From: a virus | Length of the DNA: 40,127 nucleotides | IMG/VR virus record: IMGVR_UViG_3300042386_000480 | Location: 1-40,127 of that record | Direction: 5' to 3' (one strand) | Notes under the pieces: model-generated | Database searches by the model: none | The model's input: only the letters and a program-made list of their open reading frames with translations | What the model was told of the DNA's origin: nothing | Made by a program: the position numbers and the translations under genes | In this document: piece by piece, positions 1 to 6,646 of the stretch | Numbering within the stretch: the first letter of the stretch is position 1 | How the letters are laid out: each line of letters opens with the position of its first letter

Positions 1-76
1 AGTCTGCGGACCTCCAGGTTCTGATAGTAAACGGCATTATTTTTAAAATATTTGATCGTTACAGCACAGTTTCCGC

Positions 77-104
77 TTGACATATTCCGGTTTTCAGGTA
101 TACT
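77..104 (+). promoter_or_regulatory. early sigma70-type promoter
   Basis: A perfect -35 box TTGACA (77-82) and a -10 box TATACT (99-104) are separated by 16 bases. The site lies just upstream of the first gene of the window. The core GCTTGACA recurs at the promoters near 533 and 10814, and GCTTGACT near 4275, so this is one of a family of early promoters read by host RNA polymerase. The bases before it (1-76) show no gene I can support. Confidence 0.75.
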
Positions 105-128
105 GGTAATATAGTGATGGAGGGAATC

Positions 129-308
129 ATGGAAGTTTTCGCTGTAATATGGTTTACGGAGTATGAGGGAGAAGTTCTCATGGGAATCTTCTCTGACTAT
201 GTGAAGGCTCGCAAGTTTATGCTCGAGGACGGAAACGACAACTTGTATATTCGCAAGGTAGTAATGAACGAGATCTATATGTTCGGTGCTTGTGGGGAGG
301 AGATCTAA
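129..308 (+). CDS. small hypothetical early protein
   Basis: Encodes a 59-residue acidic protein beginning MEVFAVIWFTEYEGEVLMG. I do not recognise the family. Two upstream in-frame starts exist (GTG 114, ATG 117), but GGAGG at 119-123 sits five bases before ATG 129, which is why this start is chosen. Its stop codon overlaps the next start by one base (TAATG), indicating translational coupling in a four-gene early cluster behind the promoter at 77-104. No membrane segment or known motif is seen. Confidence 0.7.
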   Translation: MEVFAVIWFTEYEGEVLMGIFSDYVKARKFMLEDGNDNLYIRKVVMNEIYMFGACGEEI

Positions 309-457
309 TGACCAACGAGAGACCTAAGAAGATCATCAGCGGTTCTTACAACTACGTTCGCCGACTGACCAGAGAATGGGTTCATGCTGGCTACTCTATT
401 GTTAAGACTAAGCAGTGGAGTGATGGCAAGTGGACTATTACGCTGGAGAAGAAATGA
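308..457 (+). CDS. 49-residue basic hypothetical protein
   Basis: A short ORF beginning MTNERPKKIISGSYNYVRR and ending WTITLEKK. It overlaps the previous stop by one base and the next start by four (ATGA). GAGGAG at 297-302 is a good ribosome binding site. The protein is rich in Lys and Arg and has conserved-looking Trp residues. The ORF is supported by perfect tiling with its neighbours; no function is assigned. Confidence 0.6.
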   Translation: MTNERPKKIISGSYNYVRRLTREWVHAGYSIVKTKQWSDGKWTITLEKK

Positions 458-591
458 CAGAATCTCAAGCTGTGCTGTATCGGTCATTGATGATAGGGCA
501 GAAAAAAGGTATCGCCACCGAAAAGAATTTGCTTGACATTGCGAAGTTTTGGTGGTATGATGGGTATGAAGGGTTTAACACGGATCATTAG
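454..591 (+). CDS. 45-residue hypothetical protein
   Basis: Starts at the ATGA overlap with the previous gene, preceded by CTGGAGAAGAA as ribosome binding site. It begins MTESQAVLYRSLMIGQKKG and ends YEGFNTDH. The promoter at 533-561 lies inside its 3' half, and the stop codon is followed at once by GGAGACGAAG, the ribosome binding site of the next gene. No family is recognised. Confidence 0.55.
   Translation: MTESQAVLYRSLMIGQKKGIATEKNLLDIAKFWWYDGYEGFNTDH
533..561 (+). promoter_or_regulatory. early sigma70-type promoter inside a coding region
   Basis: TTGACA (533-538), a 17-base spacer and TATGAT (556-561). It sits inside the 454-591 gene and would transcribe the small membrane protein gene at 601. 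It shares GCTTGACA with the other early promoters in the window. Confidence 0.65.
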
Positions 592-600
592 GAGACGAAG

Positions 601-717
601 ATGGATTGTAGCGCATTCGGGACTGGTATTGCTCTGTTCGTGCTTGGGATCGCTTATGGAGTTTGGATCGAGTTGTATGTCGACATGGTGCGGTATCGGC
701 GGAAGTATTTTAAGTAA
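601..717 (+). CDS. small single-pass membrane protein
   Basis: A 38-residue protein beginning MDCSAFGTGIALFVLGIAYG, followed by a short basic tail (RYRRKYFK). One hydrophobic segment spans roughly residues 6-22, and the positive tail suggests an N-out/C-in inner-membrane orientation. GGAGACGAAG directly before the ATG is a strong ribosome binding site. It is the last gene before a 173-base gap. Small membrane peptides of this type are common early phage products, but the role here is unknown. Confidence 0.6.
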   Translation: MDCSAFGTGIALFVLGIAYGVWIELYVDMVRYRRKYFK

Positions 718-890
718 GTCGCACCTTTAGAAAAATAGACATTGGTCGTGCGGGGGACCCGGAGCTTAGTAAAATCTCCACACACCCCGACATGCCCTAA
801 AGGTTAACCACACGCCTTAAAGGTCATTCACATTCATCACGATGACTTTTAAAAAAATCCGCAAAAATATTTTTAGCCGGAGAAAGTTCG
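718..890 (+). other. non-coding gap with short repeats
   Basis: No supported ORF. Two adjacent 20-base imperfect direct repeats lie at 794-813 and 814-833 (15 of 20 identical, both carrying TAAAGGT). ACCTTTAG at 723-730 is the exact inverse of CTAAAGGT at 797-804. The end of the gap is A/T-rich (854-875). It may hold a regulatory or transcription-end structure; no clear T-tract terminator is seen. Confidence 0.35.
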
Positions 891-1190
891 ATGAGAACTA
901 AAGTAGTATATAATGGCGACTATGGTGGATATAGTATTCCCGAAGAAGTCCGTATCAAGTATAATGAGATTGCCGGAACGAATTATAAAAACTTCTGGAA
1001 TATGGAAGAGATTCCTCGTCACGATAAGCTATTGGTTCAGCTAGTCGAGGAGTTTCTACAGTCGGATAAGAAGGATCAGACAGATTTGGCTATTCTTGAG
1101 ATTGATAGTAACCGTTATATTATTAATGAGTATGATGGTTGGGAGTCTGTAGTAGAGCCTAATGATATTGACTGGATTGAGGTGGAATAA
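891..1190 (+). CDS. conserved phage hypothetical protein (YGGY/F family)
   Basis: A 99-residue acidic protein beginning MRTKVVYNGDYGGYSIPEE. From family knowledge, the N-terminal KVVYN-xx-YGGxS motif, a central RHD (residues 43-45) and a C-terminal IxEYDGWESV are the pattern of a widespread small phage and bacterial hypothetical family with no assigned biochemical role. The start has a good site (CCGGAGAAAG at 876-885). The gene opens a seven-gene run coupled by 1- to 20-base overlaps. Confidence 0.7.
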   Translation: MRTKVVYNGDYGGYSIPEEVRIKYNEIAGTNYKNFWNMEEIPRHDKLLVQLVEEFLQSDKKDQTDLAILEIDSNRYIINEYDGWESVVEPNDIDWIEVE

Positions 1191-1420
1191 TGGCACCAGC
1201 ACCGATTAAGTGTAAAAACACAGAACCTTATGTAGAGCGACCATTGGTAGCTGAGTTTACATGGTTAGTCTATAATAGAAACAATGGACATATCGTAGCA
1301 GCTACCTATGATGAGACTATGGCTAAGACTATTCTGTTAGGGATTGAGAATAACCCTATGACGTTTCTTGATAGCTATGGTATCACCGAAGTTTGGAAAG
1401 CGCCGGAGCCTATGGTATGA
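1190..1420 (+). CDS. hypothetical protein
   Basis: A 76-residue protein beginning MAPAPIKCKNTEPYVERPLV. It overlaps the upstream stop by one base (TAATG) and the downstream start by four (ATGA), so translation is probably coupled. The middle (EFTWLVYNRNNGHIVAATYD) looks like a small beta-rich domain. I recognise no family. Confidence 0.65.
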   Translation: MAPAPIKCKNTEPYVERPLVAEFTWLVYNRNNGHIVAATYDETMAKTILLGIENNPMTFLDSYGITEVWKAPEPMV

Positions 1421-1632
1421 GTGATATTGATACGATTGTTCAGGATCTAAAAGACGCTCAATGGAAATCTAATGATGAAATTGAACGTCTGCAAAGATAT
1501 GAGGAGTTAGTTCAATTCATCGCTAATGATTATCATGAATTGTCACACGACAAGGCAATGTGGCAGCGGGATGATTGGAAGAAGCGTTGTAAGAAGCTGA
1601 TTGAGGAAGATCATGCACAATCTAGCAATTGA
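1417..1632 (+). CDS. small helical hypothetical protein
   Basis: A 71-residue protein, MSDIDTIVQDLKDAQW onwards, rich in Glu, Asp and Lys and predicted to be almost entirely helical, with coiled-coil-like spacing around residues 15-60. A longer in-frame reading exists from 1393, but the ATGA overlap at 1417 with CCGGAG upstream is the more likely start. The function is unknown; similar short helical proteins in phages often have nucleic-acid or host-protein binding roles, but nothing here proves it. Confidence 0.65.
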   Translation: MSDIDTIVQDLKDAQWKSNDEIERLQRYEELVQFIANDYHELSHDKAMWQRDDWKKRCKKLIEEDHAQSSN

Positions 1633-1888
1633 AACTAGGCGAGTGGTAACAGCTAACTTCTCTGCTGATCAGTGGGGTCTGCTCACATATTCTTTTCCTC
1701 GTGATGAGATTGAGAATGTTGCTGATGCTCTCAATAATGCTCTTCAAGATTATGTCAATAATGACTATACTAAAAAGGAAACTCTTGAAGGTATGCATAA
1801 AGTTCTTTCTCAGTATTCTAATTATGGTGCCTTCGATTCAGAAGTTCGTGGCTTTCTTGATGTTGTGCTAGAGGAGATCTATAAGTGA
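1613..1888 (+). CDS. hypothetical protein
   Basis: A 91-residue protein starting MHNLAIETRRVVTANFSADQ. The start at 1613 is preferred over 1601 because GAGGAAG (1603-1609) sits just before it. It overlaps the previous gene by 20 bases and the next by four. Acidic and aromatic-rich, with no signal peptide or membrane segment and no recognised family. Confidence 0.65.
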   Translation: MHNLAIETRRVVTANFSADQWGLLTYSFPRDEIENVADALNNALQDYVNNDYTKKETLEGMHKVLSQYSNYGAFDSEVRGFLDVVLEEIYK

Positions 1889-2190
1889 AACCAGAGATTA
1901 AGATTTCAATGGAATGGGAAGGCTATGACAAGCTCTTCCTCGATATGCTTCTTGAAGGTTATGAAACAACCTACTGGGCGTATAAGGATGCTAAGAATGA
2001 TGTAGAAAGCGATCCTGTTCGTTATGCCTTTAAGGCTGAAGATGTCGCTGATTCATATAAAGTTCTTCGTGCTTTCGAAGTTCTTGCTGGCCACTATACT
2101 GCTCGGGATGAACATGTGCGGATGCTAAAGGATATCCGTGATCGTATGGACGCTAAAGCAAAGATTGCGAAAGGTATGTCAAATGGTTGA
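1885..2190 (+). CDS. hypothetical protein (GTG start)
   Basis: A 101-residue protein beginning MKPEIKISMEWEGYDKLFLD. Translation starts at GTG within a GTGA overlap with the preceding stop, with GAGGAGAT upstream. It is mainly helical and acidic at the N terminus with a basic end (RMDAKAKIAKG). No family is recognised. Confidence 0.65.
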   Translation: MKPEIKISMEWEGYDKLFLDMLLEGYETTYWAYKDAKNDVESDPVRYAFKAEDVADSYKVLRAFEVLAGHYTARDEHVRMLKDIRDRMDAKAKIAKGMSNG

Positions 2191-2377
2191 TTTTACTACT
2201 AAGACTAATGAAGAACTTGAAGCTGAATACGACCGTCTCTGGCGTCTCCATATGTATTATATGGCTGCTGAAGGTAATTGGTCTGCCGAAGCTAAAGAAC
2301 GTGGTGAGACTGAAAAAGAATATTGGGCTCTTATTACTGAAATGAAGAATCGTAATATGGAATTTGAAGCGTCGTGA
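2183..2377 (+). CDS. small helical hypothetical protein
   Basis: A 64-residue protein beginning MVDFTTKTNEELEAEYDRLW. The in-frame ATG at 2183, overlapping the previous stop by eight bases, is the natural start; the reading frame extends back to 2138 without a ribosome binding site. Aromatic- and Glu-rich, probably helical. It is the last gene before a 111-base gap with promoter-like features. Confidence 0.6.
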   Translation: MVDFTTKTNEELEAEYDRLWRLHMYYMAAEGNWSAEAKERGETEKEYWALITEMKNRNMEFEAS

Positions 2378-2412
2378 TTGGATTAAGGTATAACCGTAGA
2401 CCGTCTCTAGGA

Positions 2413-2462
2413 AATAAGAGGTTTACTCTTATTAAAAAATAGAGTATTATAGTTGATAAATA
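2413..2462 (+). promoter_or_regulatory. hairpin and possible promoters upstream of 2489 gene
   Basis: AATAAGAG (2413-2420) and CTCTTATT (2426-2433) form an 8-bp stem with a 5-base loop. TTTACT (2422-2427), a 17-base spacer and TATTAT (2445-2450) is a weak sigma70-type match overlapping the stem. GATAAATA at 2455-2462 resembles the late-promoter motif. Which element is used cannot be told from sequence; the hairpin could act as an operator. Confidence 0.35.
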
Positions 2463-2488
2463 AACTGTATTGCTCAAAGGAGAATAAT

Positions 2489-2725
2489 ATGGTTATTAAC
2501 GAAAAAGATATTGTTGCTCGTCTCGAGGCGTTGCATAAGTGGCAGGAAGATAATTCTGAAAGAGTGCACTCGGATTCATTCTTGGAAGGTTATAATTCCG
2601 CCGTCAATGCCGAAATTCTGTATCTTCATGAAATGCAGAATAGAACAGAAGCCGATCTAGTAGTTGCTCCTGTCGTAGAGGCTCCAGCACCAGTTGTAAA
2701 GACCGTCAAAAAGACTTCAAAATAA
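2489..2725 (+). CDS. hypothetical protein with Pro/Val/Ala tail
   Basis: A 78-residue protein beginning MVINEKDIVARLEALHKWQE. AAAGGAG at 2476-2482 fixes the start at 2489; upstream in-frame codons lack a site. The N-terminal two thirds look helical, and the last 25 residues form a low-complexity Val/Pro/Ala stretch ending in Lys (KTVKKTSK), typical of a flexible basic tail. Function unknown. It opens a new cluster of small genes. Confidence 0.65.
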   Translation: MVINEKDIVARLEALHKWQEDNSERVHSDSFLEGYNSAVNAEILYLHEMQNRTEADLVVAPVVEAPAPVVKTVKKTSK

Positions 2726-2741
2726 TATAGAGGATTTGTTT

Positions 2742-2993
2742 ATGAGTGAGAATTCTGTTCAAGAAGAAAGAAAGAAATATCTCGAACATATAGAATTGCT
2801 TCAGGAAGAAAATGCCTTCATGAAAAGGGTTCTGAAACACGTTTTTCCTGAAAAATCAGAAGCGTATTATCTTTGCGGCGAACATGGCGAAAAAAATGAG
2901 CTAGGACTGCCGGAAGAAGTTGTAATTTGTCCTGCATATGGTAAACTAGAGCTTGTGAAATACAAACGACAAGAAGGAGAACCTAATGGCTAA
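2742..2993 (+). CDS. hypothetical protein with N-terminal coiled coil
   Basis: An 83-residue protein beginning MSENSVQEERKKYLEHIELL. Residues 5-32 have heptad-like Leu/Ile spacing consistent with a coiled coil. The second half carries Cys residues near 45 and 63 (YYLCGEHGE, EVVICPAYG) that could bind metal, though only two are present. The ATG at 2742 follows AGAGGA. It overlaps the next gene by eight bases. Confidence 0.65.
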   Translation: MSENSVQEERKKYLEHIELLQEENAFMKRVLKHVFPEKSEAYYLCGEHGEKNELGLPEEVVICPAYGKLELVKYKRQEGEPNG

Positions 2994-3174
2994 GGAAAAG
3001 AAATACACTCAGTCGAAAGTTTTTGAGTTTAAGCCAGCGGAAAACATCACAGAAGCTGAAATTATCGAGTTAGCAGAACTAATTCGTATTGGCGTCAGTG
3101 GAGAAATTCTAGATAAAGCCTCCGCCGATCTTAAAAAGCACTTTTTTGAGGTAAAAGACAAAAAAGCGGCATAA
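2986..3174 (+). CDS. small hypothetical protein
   Basis: A 62-residue protein beginning MAKEKKYTQSKVFEFKPAEN. AAGGAG at 2975-2980 is a strong ribosome binding site. The middle (NITEAEIIELAELIRIGVSG) is a predicted amphipathic helix and both ends are Lys-rich. No family is recognised. It is coupled to the preceding gene through an eight-base overlap. Confidence 0.65.
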   Translation: MAKEKKYTQSKVFEFKPAENITEAEIIELAELIRIGVSGEILDKASADLKKHFFEVKDKKAA

Positions 3175-3190
3175 TAAAAGGATATATATT

Positions 3191-3343
3191 ATGAAGTTGA
3201 TTGCAGCTATTGTTTATATGTGTGTTTCAGGTGTTTGCACTGAGCAGCACGTGGAAATTGAGCCGAAGGCGTGTCATATTGGCACTCTTCATGGAAAAGT
3301 AATGGGCGCTGATGCAAAATTCGGCGTACGCTGTCAAGGATGA
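3191..3343 (+). CDS. small Cys-containing, possibly exported protein
   Basis: A 50-residue ORF beginning MKLIAAIVYMCVSGVCTEQH. The first 15 residues are hydrophobic after one Lys, compatible with a signal peptide or membrane anchor. Four cysteines (residues 11, 16, 27 and 48) suggest disulfides outside the cytoplasm. AAAGGA lies upstream and the stop overlaps the next start (ATGA). The following gene has the same architecture, which supports both as real. Function unknown. Confidence 0.55.
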   Translation: MKLIAAIVYMCVSGVCTEQHVEIEPKACHIGTLHGKVMGADAKFGVRCQG

Positions 3344-3573
3344 TCGAATATGTTCCAGTTATTCTTATCTGTAACTCTCTCCTATCTTCTATGGAATGTA
3401 AAGAAGGCGGCAGAGACACGACAATTGTTATGGGCGAAATGCAAAACACGCCGATGAGTTGTTTTCAAGAGGGTTATCAGCGAGTTTCCAAACTTGCCTT
3501 TGTCCCAAAAGAAGGCGATCATTATTACGTTAAGGTCAAATGTGTACCGAGGGATATGAGTCGTGAGCGCTGA
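3340..3573 (+). CDS. small Cys-containing, possibly exported protein
   Basis: A 77-residue protein beginning MIEYVPVILICNSLLSSMEC. It has a hydrophobic N terminus, then a polar domain with cysteines near 41 and 68. Together with the 3191 and 3921 genes it makes a group of short proteins with hydrophobic starts and paired cysteines, possibly distant paralogues (for example the C-x-ndp-x-C-type spacing), although similarity is too weak to prove. It is coupled to its upstream neighbour by ATGA. Confidence 0.55.
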   Translation: MIEYVPVILICNSLLSSMECKEGGRDTTIVMGEMQNTPMSCFQEGYQRVSKLAFVPKEGDHYYVKVKCVPRDMSRER

Positions 3574-3883
3574 TATTATATCTTTCCCAAAATCCCAGAA
3601 ACAGTTAGAAGTCGAAACAATGAAGAACTTTGTCGCCAAGGCAAAGACGGTCATTGCTCGTGGTATTGCCGAAGATATGAAGCGATATGACGTTCCTAAC
3701 GTTCTGGGCATTCCTGTCGAAGAACCAAAAACTCGCAAACAATATCAGGATATTTTAAAGCAGTTTCTCGAACCAGAAGATTATCAAGATATTCTTTGCG
3801 GGATTATGGATAAAGAACATTATGATGGTCTTGAGCGTCCTCTTCAAAAGATTGTTGATGCTTACTTTTCTTTCAAATCATAA
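3563..3883 (+). CDS. hypothetical protein (GTG start)
   Basis: A 106-residue protein beginning MSADIISFPKSQKQLEVETM. GTG at 3563 overlaps the preceding frame by 11 bases, with GAGGGAT upstream. The N-terminal ISFP-like segment followed by a charged helical body is seen in small cytoplasmic phage proteins. The C-terminal part (residues 60-100) is acidic and helical with repeated YQDIL. No enzyme motif is visible and no function is assigned. Confidence 0.65.
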   Translation: MSADIISFPKSQKQLEVETMKNFVAKAKTVIARGIAEDMKRYDVPNVLGIPVEEPKTRKQYQDILKQFLEPEDYQDILCGIMDKEHYDGLERPLQKIVDAYFSFKS

Positions 3884-3920
3884 CCAAAAGATCTCTGAAA
3901 AGAAAAGATACTTTCTCGAA

Positions 3921-4073
3921 ATGGTGTTTATATGGGTATACTTAATTATACCTTATATTGACGCAATATATATAACACCAGTTATGAAAGATTCTAGAAC
4001 TATATTGGAATTGCAGTGTCATAACGACCCTAAAAATTGTTGGATTCAAGTCAAGGATAAACGGCATGAATGA
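3921..4073 (+). CDS. small membrane or exported protein
   Basis: A 50-residue ORF beginning MVFIWVYLIIPYIDAIYITP, with a hydrophobic stretch over residues 2-18 and then a polar segment with two cysteines (LQCHNDPKNC). The longer open frame from 3822 overlaps the preceding gene and lacks a site, so 3921 is preferred; the ribosome binding site is weak. It resembles the 3191 and 3340 products in layout. It overlaps the next gene by eight bases. Confidence 0.45.
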   Translation: MVFIWVYLIIPYIDAIYITPVMKDSRTILELQCHNDPKNCWIQVKDKRHE

Positions 4074-4278
4074 ATGGCAGTATACTAACCAGTTTTTTCT
4101 CGAAGGTAAAGAGCATTATGTCTCTGGCGGTTCTATAAAGGACTGTCCCTACAACTATCTATCTGTAGATCAGAGTAACGAGAGGCTGGTGCAGTCAGAA
4201 CATTATCGTGAACGAGAGTGGTATGCTGGGTTCCATCAAGGTTTCCAGGATTCTCTCGAAGCTAAAAAGATCGCTTGA
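4066..4278 (+). CDS. small protein with Rmf-like pattern
   Basis: A 70-residue protein beginning MNEWQYTNQFFLEGKEHYVS. The pattern FxEGxxHYxxGGSxxDCPYNY...R(E)WYxGFxxGF echoes the short domain of ribosome modulation factor (G...CPY...W..G), which in bacteria dimerises 70S ribosomes. This is a pattern match by eye, not a proven homology. If real, the protein could act on host translation early in infection. It ends at the promoter that drives the DUF932 gene. Confidence 0.5.
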   Translation: MNEWQYTNQFFLEGKEHYVSGGSIKDCPYNYLSVDQSNERLVQSEHYREREWYAGFHQGFQDSLEAKKIA

Positions 4279-4303
4279 CTTTTTAAAAATATCGAGCTAT
4301 ACT
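4275..4303 (+). promoter_or_regulatory. early sigma70-type promoter
   Basis: TTGACT (4275-4280), a 17-base spacer and TATACT (4298-4303), upstream of the 4338 gene. Transcription would start near 4311, giving a short leader with GAAGGAGAAGT as ribosome binding site. Confidence 0.75.
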
Positions 4304-4337
4304 ATGTATATGATGGTTGATGTGAAGGAGAAGTAAT

Positions 4338-5315
4338 ATGGCTCATGAGATCGAATTCGTTGATGGCGTGGCTCAGATGGCTTACGCTGGCTCTGTTCCG
4401 TGGCATGGTCTTGGTGTTTCGGTTCCTGCCGATCTGACGCCCGATCAGATGCTCGAAGCTGCTGGTCTTAATTGGGAAGTCAAAAAGTTCCCGACTTTCG
4501 CTATTCTCGACGATAATGATCCGGATAGCGTTATCGAAACAAAGCAGTCGGCTCTTATTCGTATGAAGGATAAGAAGATGCTCGACGTTGTTTCGGACGA
4601 CTGGAACCCTGTCCAGAACGCCGAGGCATTTGAGTTCTTCAACGAATTCGTTATGGCTGGTGATATGGAGATGCATACTGCTGGATCTCTGAAGAATGGT
4701 CAGATCGTTTGGGGTTTGGCCAAGGTTAAGGAGTCGTTCGAACTCTTTAAGGGAGATCAGATTGACTCTTATCTGCTCTTCTCTAATTTCCACAAGTATG
4801 GCTTTAGCACTGACGTTCGTTTTACTCCGATCCGTGTTGTGTGTAATAACACTCTAACACTTTCTCTATCGTCGTCTGTGGAGCGTATGGTCAAGATTTC
4901 TCACCGTAAGCAGTTTAATCCTGCTAACGTGAAGGATATGCTTGGTATCGCCACCGACAAGCTCCAGAAGTATAAGGAGATGGCTCAGTTCCTTGGTTCT
5001 AAGAAGGCCAAGACCGAGTCGATCGTTGAATACTTCGAGCGTATCTTCCCGCTGGCTGGTGCTACTCCGGAAGATAAGGCGGAAGGTAAACGTTCGAAGA
5101 ATGCCAATATTGCTCTTGGTATTCTTGACACTCAGCCTGGTAGCGAATTCGCTCAGGGCAGCTGGTGGCAGCCGTTTAACGCTGTTACCTTTATGACTGA
5201 TCATGTTATGGGTCGTTCGGCTGACACTCGTATGCAGTCTGCTTGGTATGGTTACAACAAGGGTCTTAAGACTAAGGCTCTGGAACTCGCTGTTGAAATG
5301 GCAGCTGCTGCCTAA
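4338..5315 (+). CDS. DUF932 (phage/plasmid-like TIGR03299) protein
   Basis: A 325-residue protein with the family's opening, MAHEIEFVDGVAQMAYAGSV then PWHGLG. From family knowledge, DUF932 proteins are widespread on phages and plasmids, contain a conserved PWHxLG start and an internal RVVCNNTL motif (near residues 163-170 here), and have no settled biochemical function. Length and both motifs fit a full-length member. It has its own early promoter and AAGGAG site, and uses CGT codons for Arg almost exclusively, unlike the virion genes. The next gene follows after 12 bases. Confidence 0.85.
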   Translation: MAHEIEFVDGVAQMAYAGSVPWHGLGVSVPADLTPDQMLEAAGLNWEVKKFPTFAILDDNDPDSVIETKQSALIRMKDKKMLDVVSDDWNPVQNAEAFEFFNEFVMAGDMEMHTAGSLKNGQIVWGLAKVKESFELFKGDQIDSYLLFSNFHKYGFSTDVRFTPIRVVCNNTLTLSLSSSVERMVKISHRKQFNPANVKDMLGIATDKLQKYKEMAQFLGSKKAKTESIVEYFERIFPLAGATPEDKAEGKRSKNANIALGILDTQPGSEFAQGSWWQPFNAVTFMTDHVMGRSADTRMQSAWYGYNKGLKTKALELAVEMAAAA

Positions 5316-5327
5316 TCGGAGGATATA

Positions 5328-6461
5328 ATGGCTCGTCGTCCTGCTCTTATCAAACGTAAACCGAAGATTACTCGTGTAACGAAATCGGAGGCTTATCTTG
5401 TTAATAAGAAGTATATGGGCGACGAGCCTATCTACACAAAGCCTCTTACAAATATGGATTACATCAATGCACTGAATTGGTATAACGCCATGTGTTCCAA
5501 TTCAGAAGCCAAAGAGTATATTGTTACGTATCTTAAAAATTTGGGACGTGTTAATGACGCCAAGAAAATCAAATCTGTTCCTGATAGTCTTATACCTACT
5601 ACTGTTGCTTGGGTTTGTCGTCTCCTATCTAGAGGGTTTACGTTACCTACTGATACACAAGATTATATAAATGATCGTATCAAGGAAACATATAAATATA
5701 TTCAGGAGCCCAAGGAAGAAGATAGTAAGCCAGTAGTTTCCATTCAAGACCGCATGCGTGAGCGTGCCCATGACATTCTTGGCGAAATTGAGGGTATGAT
5801 AGACGATTACATCTACGACAAAGTAGAGTTTTCTATGTATGAATGGCTGCAGTCGAATAACATTCCTGCCGCTTACGCTACTTCTATCATCTCTAAATTT
5901 ACCCCAGTATTAGATGAATTGCTTGAGGCATATGAGGGTAAAGATGAACAACTCAAAGAGGGATATCGCCACCTCAAAAAAGCCGATCTCAAAAATTTGG
6001 TTTCTTTCTACAACACGCTTATCGAGGATGCGGAGAGATACTCTTCGAACACAAAGAAAGTTAAAAAGGCTCGCAAGCCAAGAACAGTGTCGGTCGAAAA
6101 GAAAATCAAAAATCTCAAGTACCAGAAAGAAGATCAAACTTACAAAATTGCTTCGGTATCTCCAGAGAAGATCATCGGCGCAATGGAACTCTGGACTTTC
6201 AATACAAAGTATAAAACGATTACGAAACTTCAGGCGATTGACCGTGGTGGCTTGCAAGTCAAAGGCACTAGCATTACGAACTATTGTGAGAATAACTCTA
6301 TTACCAGGTCTGTGGGACGGAAAGATCCAAATGAGTTTCTCAAGCGCATACTCGAGGGTGGCAAACTTGTCCTACGAAAAGTCTTTGATGAGATCAAGAC
6401 GGAGAAGCCTCTTGCGTATCGTATCAACGAAAACACAATTCTATTGAGGGTTATATCATGA
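5328..6461 (+). CDS. large basic protein of unknown function
   Basis: A 377-residue Lys/Arg-rich protein beginning MARRPALIKRKPKITRVTKS. It looks mostly helical (residues 45-240), with a very basic linker around 240-265 (NTKKVKKARKPR) and a compact C-terminal domain containing ITKLQAIDRGGLQVKGTSI and SVGRKDP. The basic character and linker suggest nucleic-acid binding. I suspect it is a conserved T4-like hypothetical but cannot name it. CGGAGG at 5317-5322 sets the start. It overlaps the next gene by four bases. Confidence 0.75.
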   Translation: MARRPALIKRKPKITRVTKSEAYLVNKKYMGDEPIYTKPLTNMDYINALNWYNAMCSNSEAKEYIVTYLKNLGRVNDAKKIKSVPDSLIPTTVAWVCRLLSRGFTLPTDTQDYINDRIKETYKYIQEPKEEDSKPVVSIQDRMRERAHDILGEIEGMIDDYIYDKVEFSMYEWLQSNNIPAAYATSIISKFTPVLDELLEAYEGKDEQLKEGYRHLKKADLKNLVSFYNTLIEDAERYSSNTKKVKKARKPRTVSVEKKIKNLKYQKEDQTYKIASVSPEKIIGAMELWTFNTKYKTITKLQAIDRGGLQVKGTSITNYCENNSITRSVGRKDPNEFLKRILEGGKLVLRKVFDEIKTEKPLAYRINENTILLRVIS

Positions 6462-6646
6462 ATGAGTTGAAGGATCAAAATGCACTTGACGTTAATATGC
6501 TAATCAAGTATGTTATGTGGTCTAGAGATAAGATTGCTGGAGGAGTTAGTAAGGAGAATGCCATCGAAGCTCTTTCTAGGTTGATTGATTATGATATTAA
6601 ATTGATGAAGTCTATATCAGGAGTGAATAATGATGAGCAGAACTAA
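6458..6646 (+). CDS. small hypothetical protein
   Basis: A 62-residue protein beginning MNELKDQNALDVNMLIKYVM, coupled by ATGA to the gene before and overlapping the next by 17 bases. Predicted helical and acidic. No family is recognised. A weak promoter-like pair lies inside it (TTGACG 6486-6491, TATGTT 6509-6514), but the -10 is poor. Confidence 0.65.
   Translation: MNELKDQNALDVNMLIKYVMWSRDKIAGGVSKENAIEALSRLIDYDIKLMKSISGVNNDEQN

Noticed and set aside
533-730. Open frame in another register overlapping the 601 gene
   Set aside because: It shadows two tiled small genes with good ribosome binding sites and crosses the promoter at 533-561.
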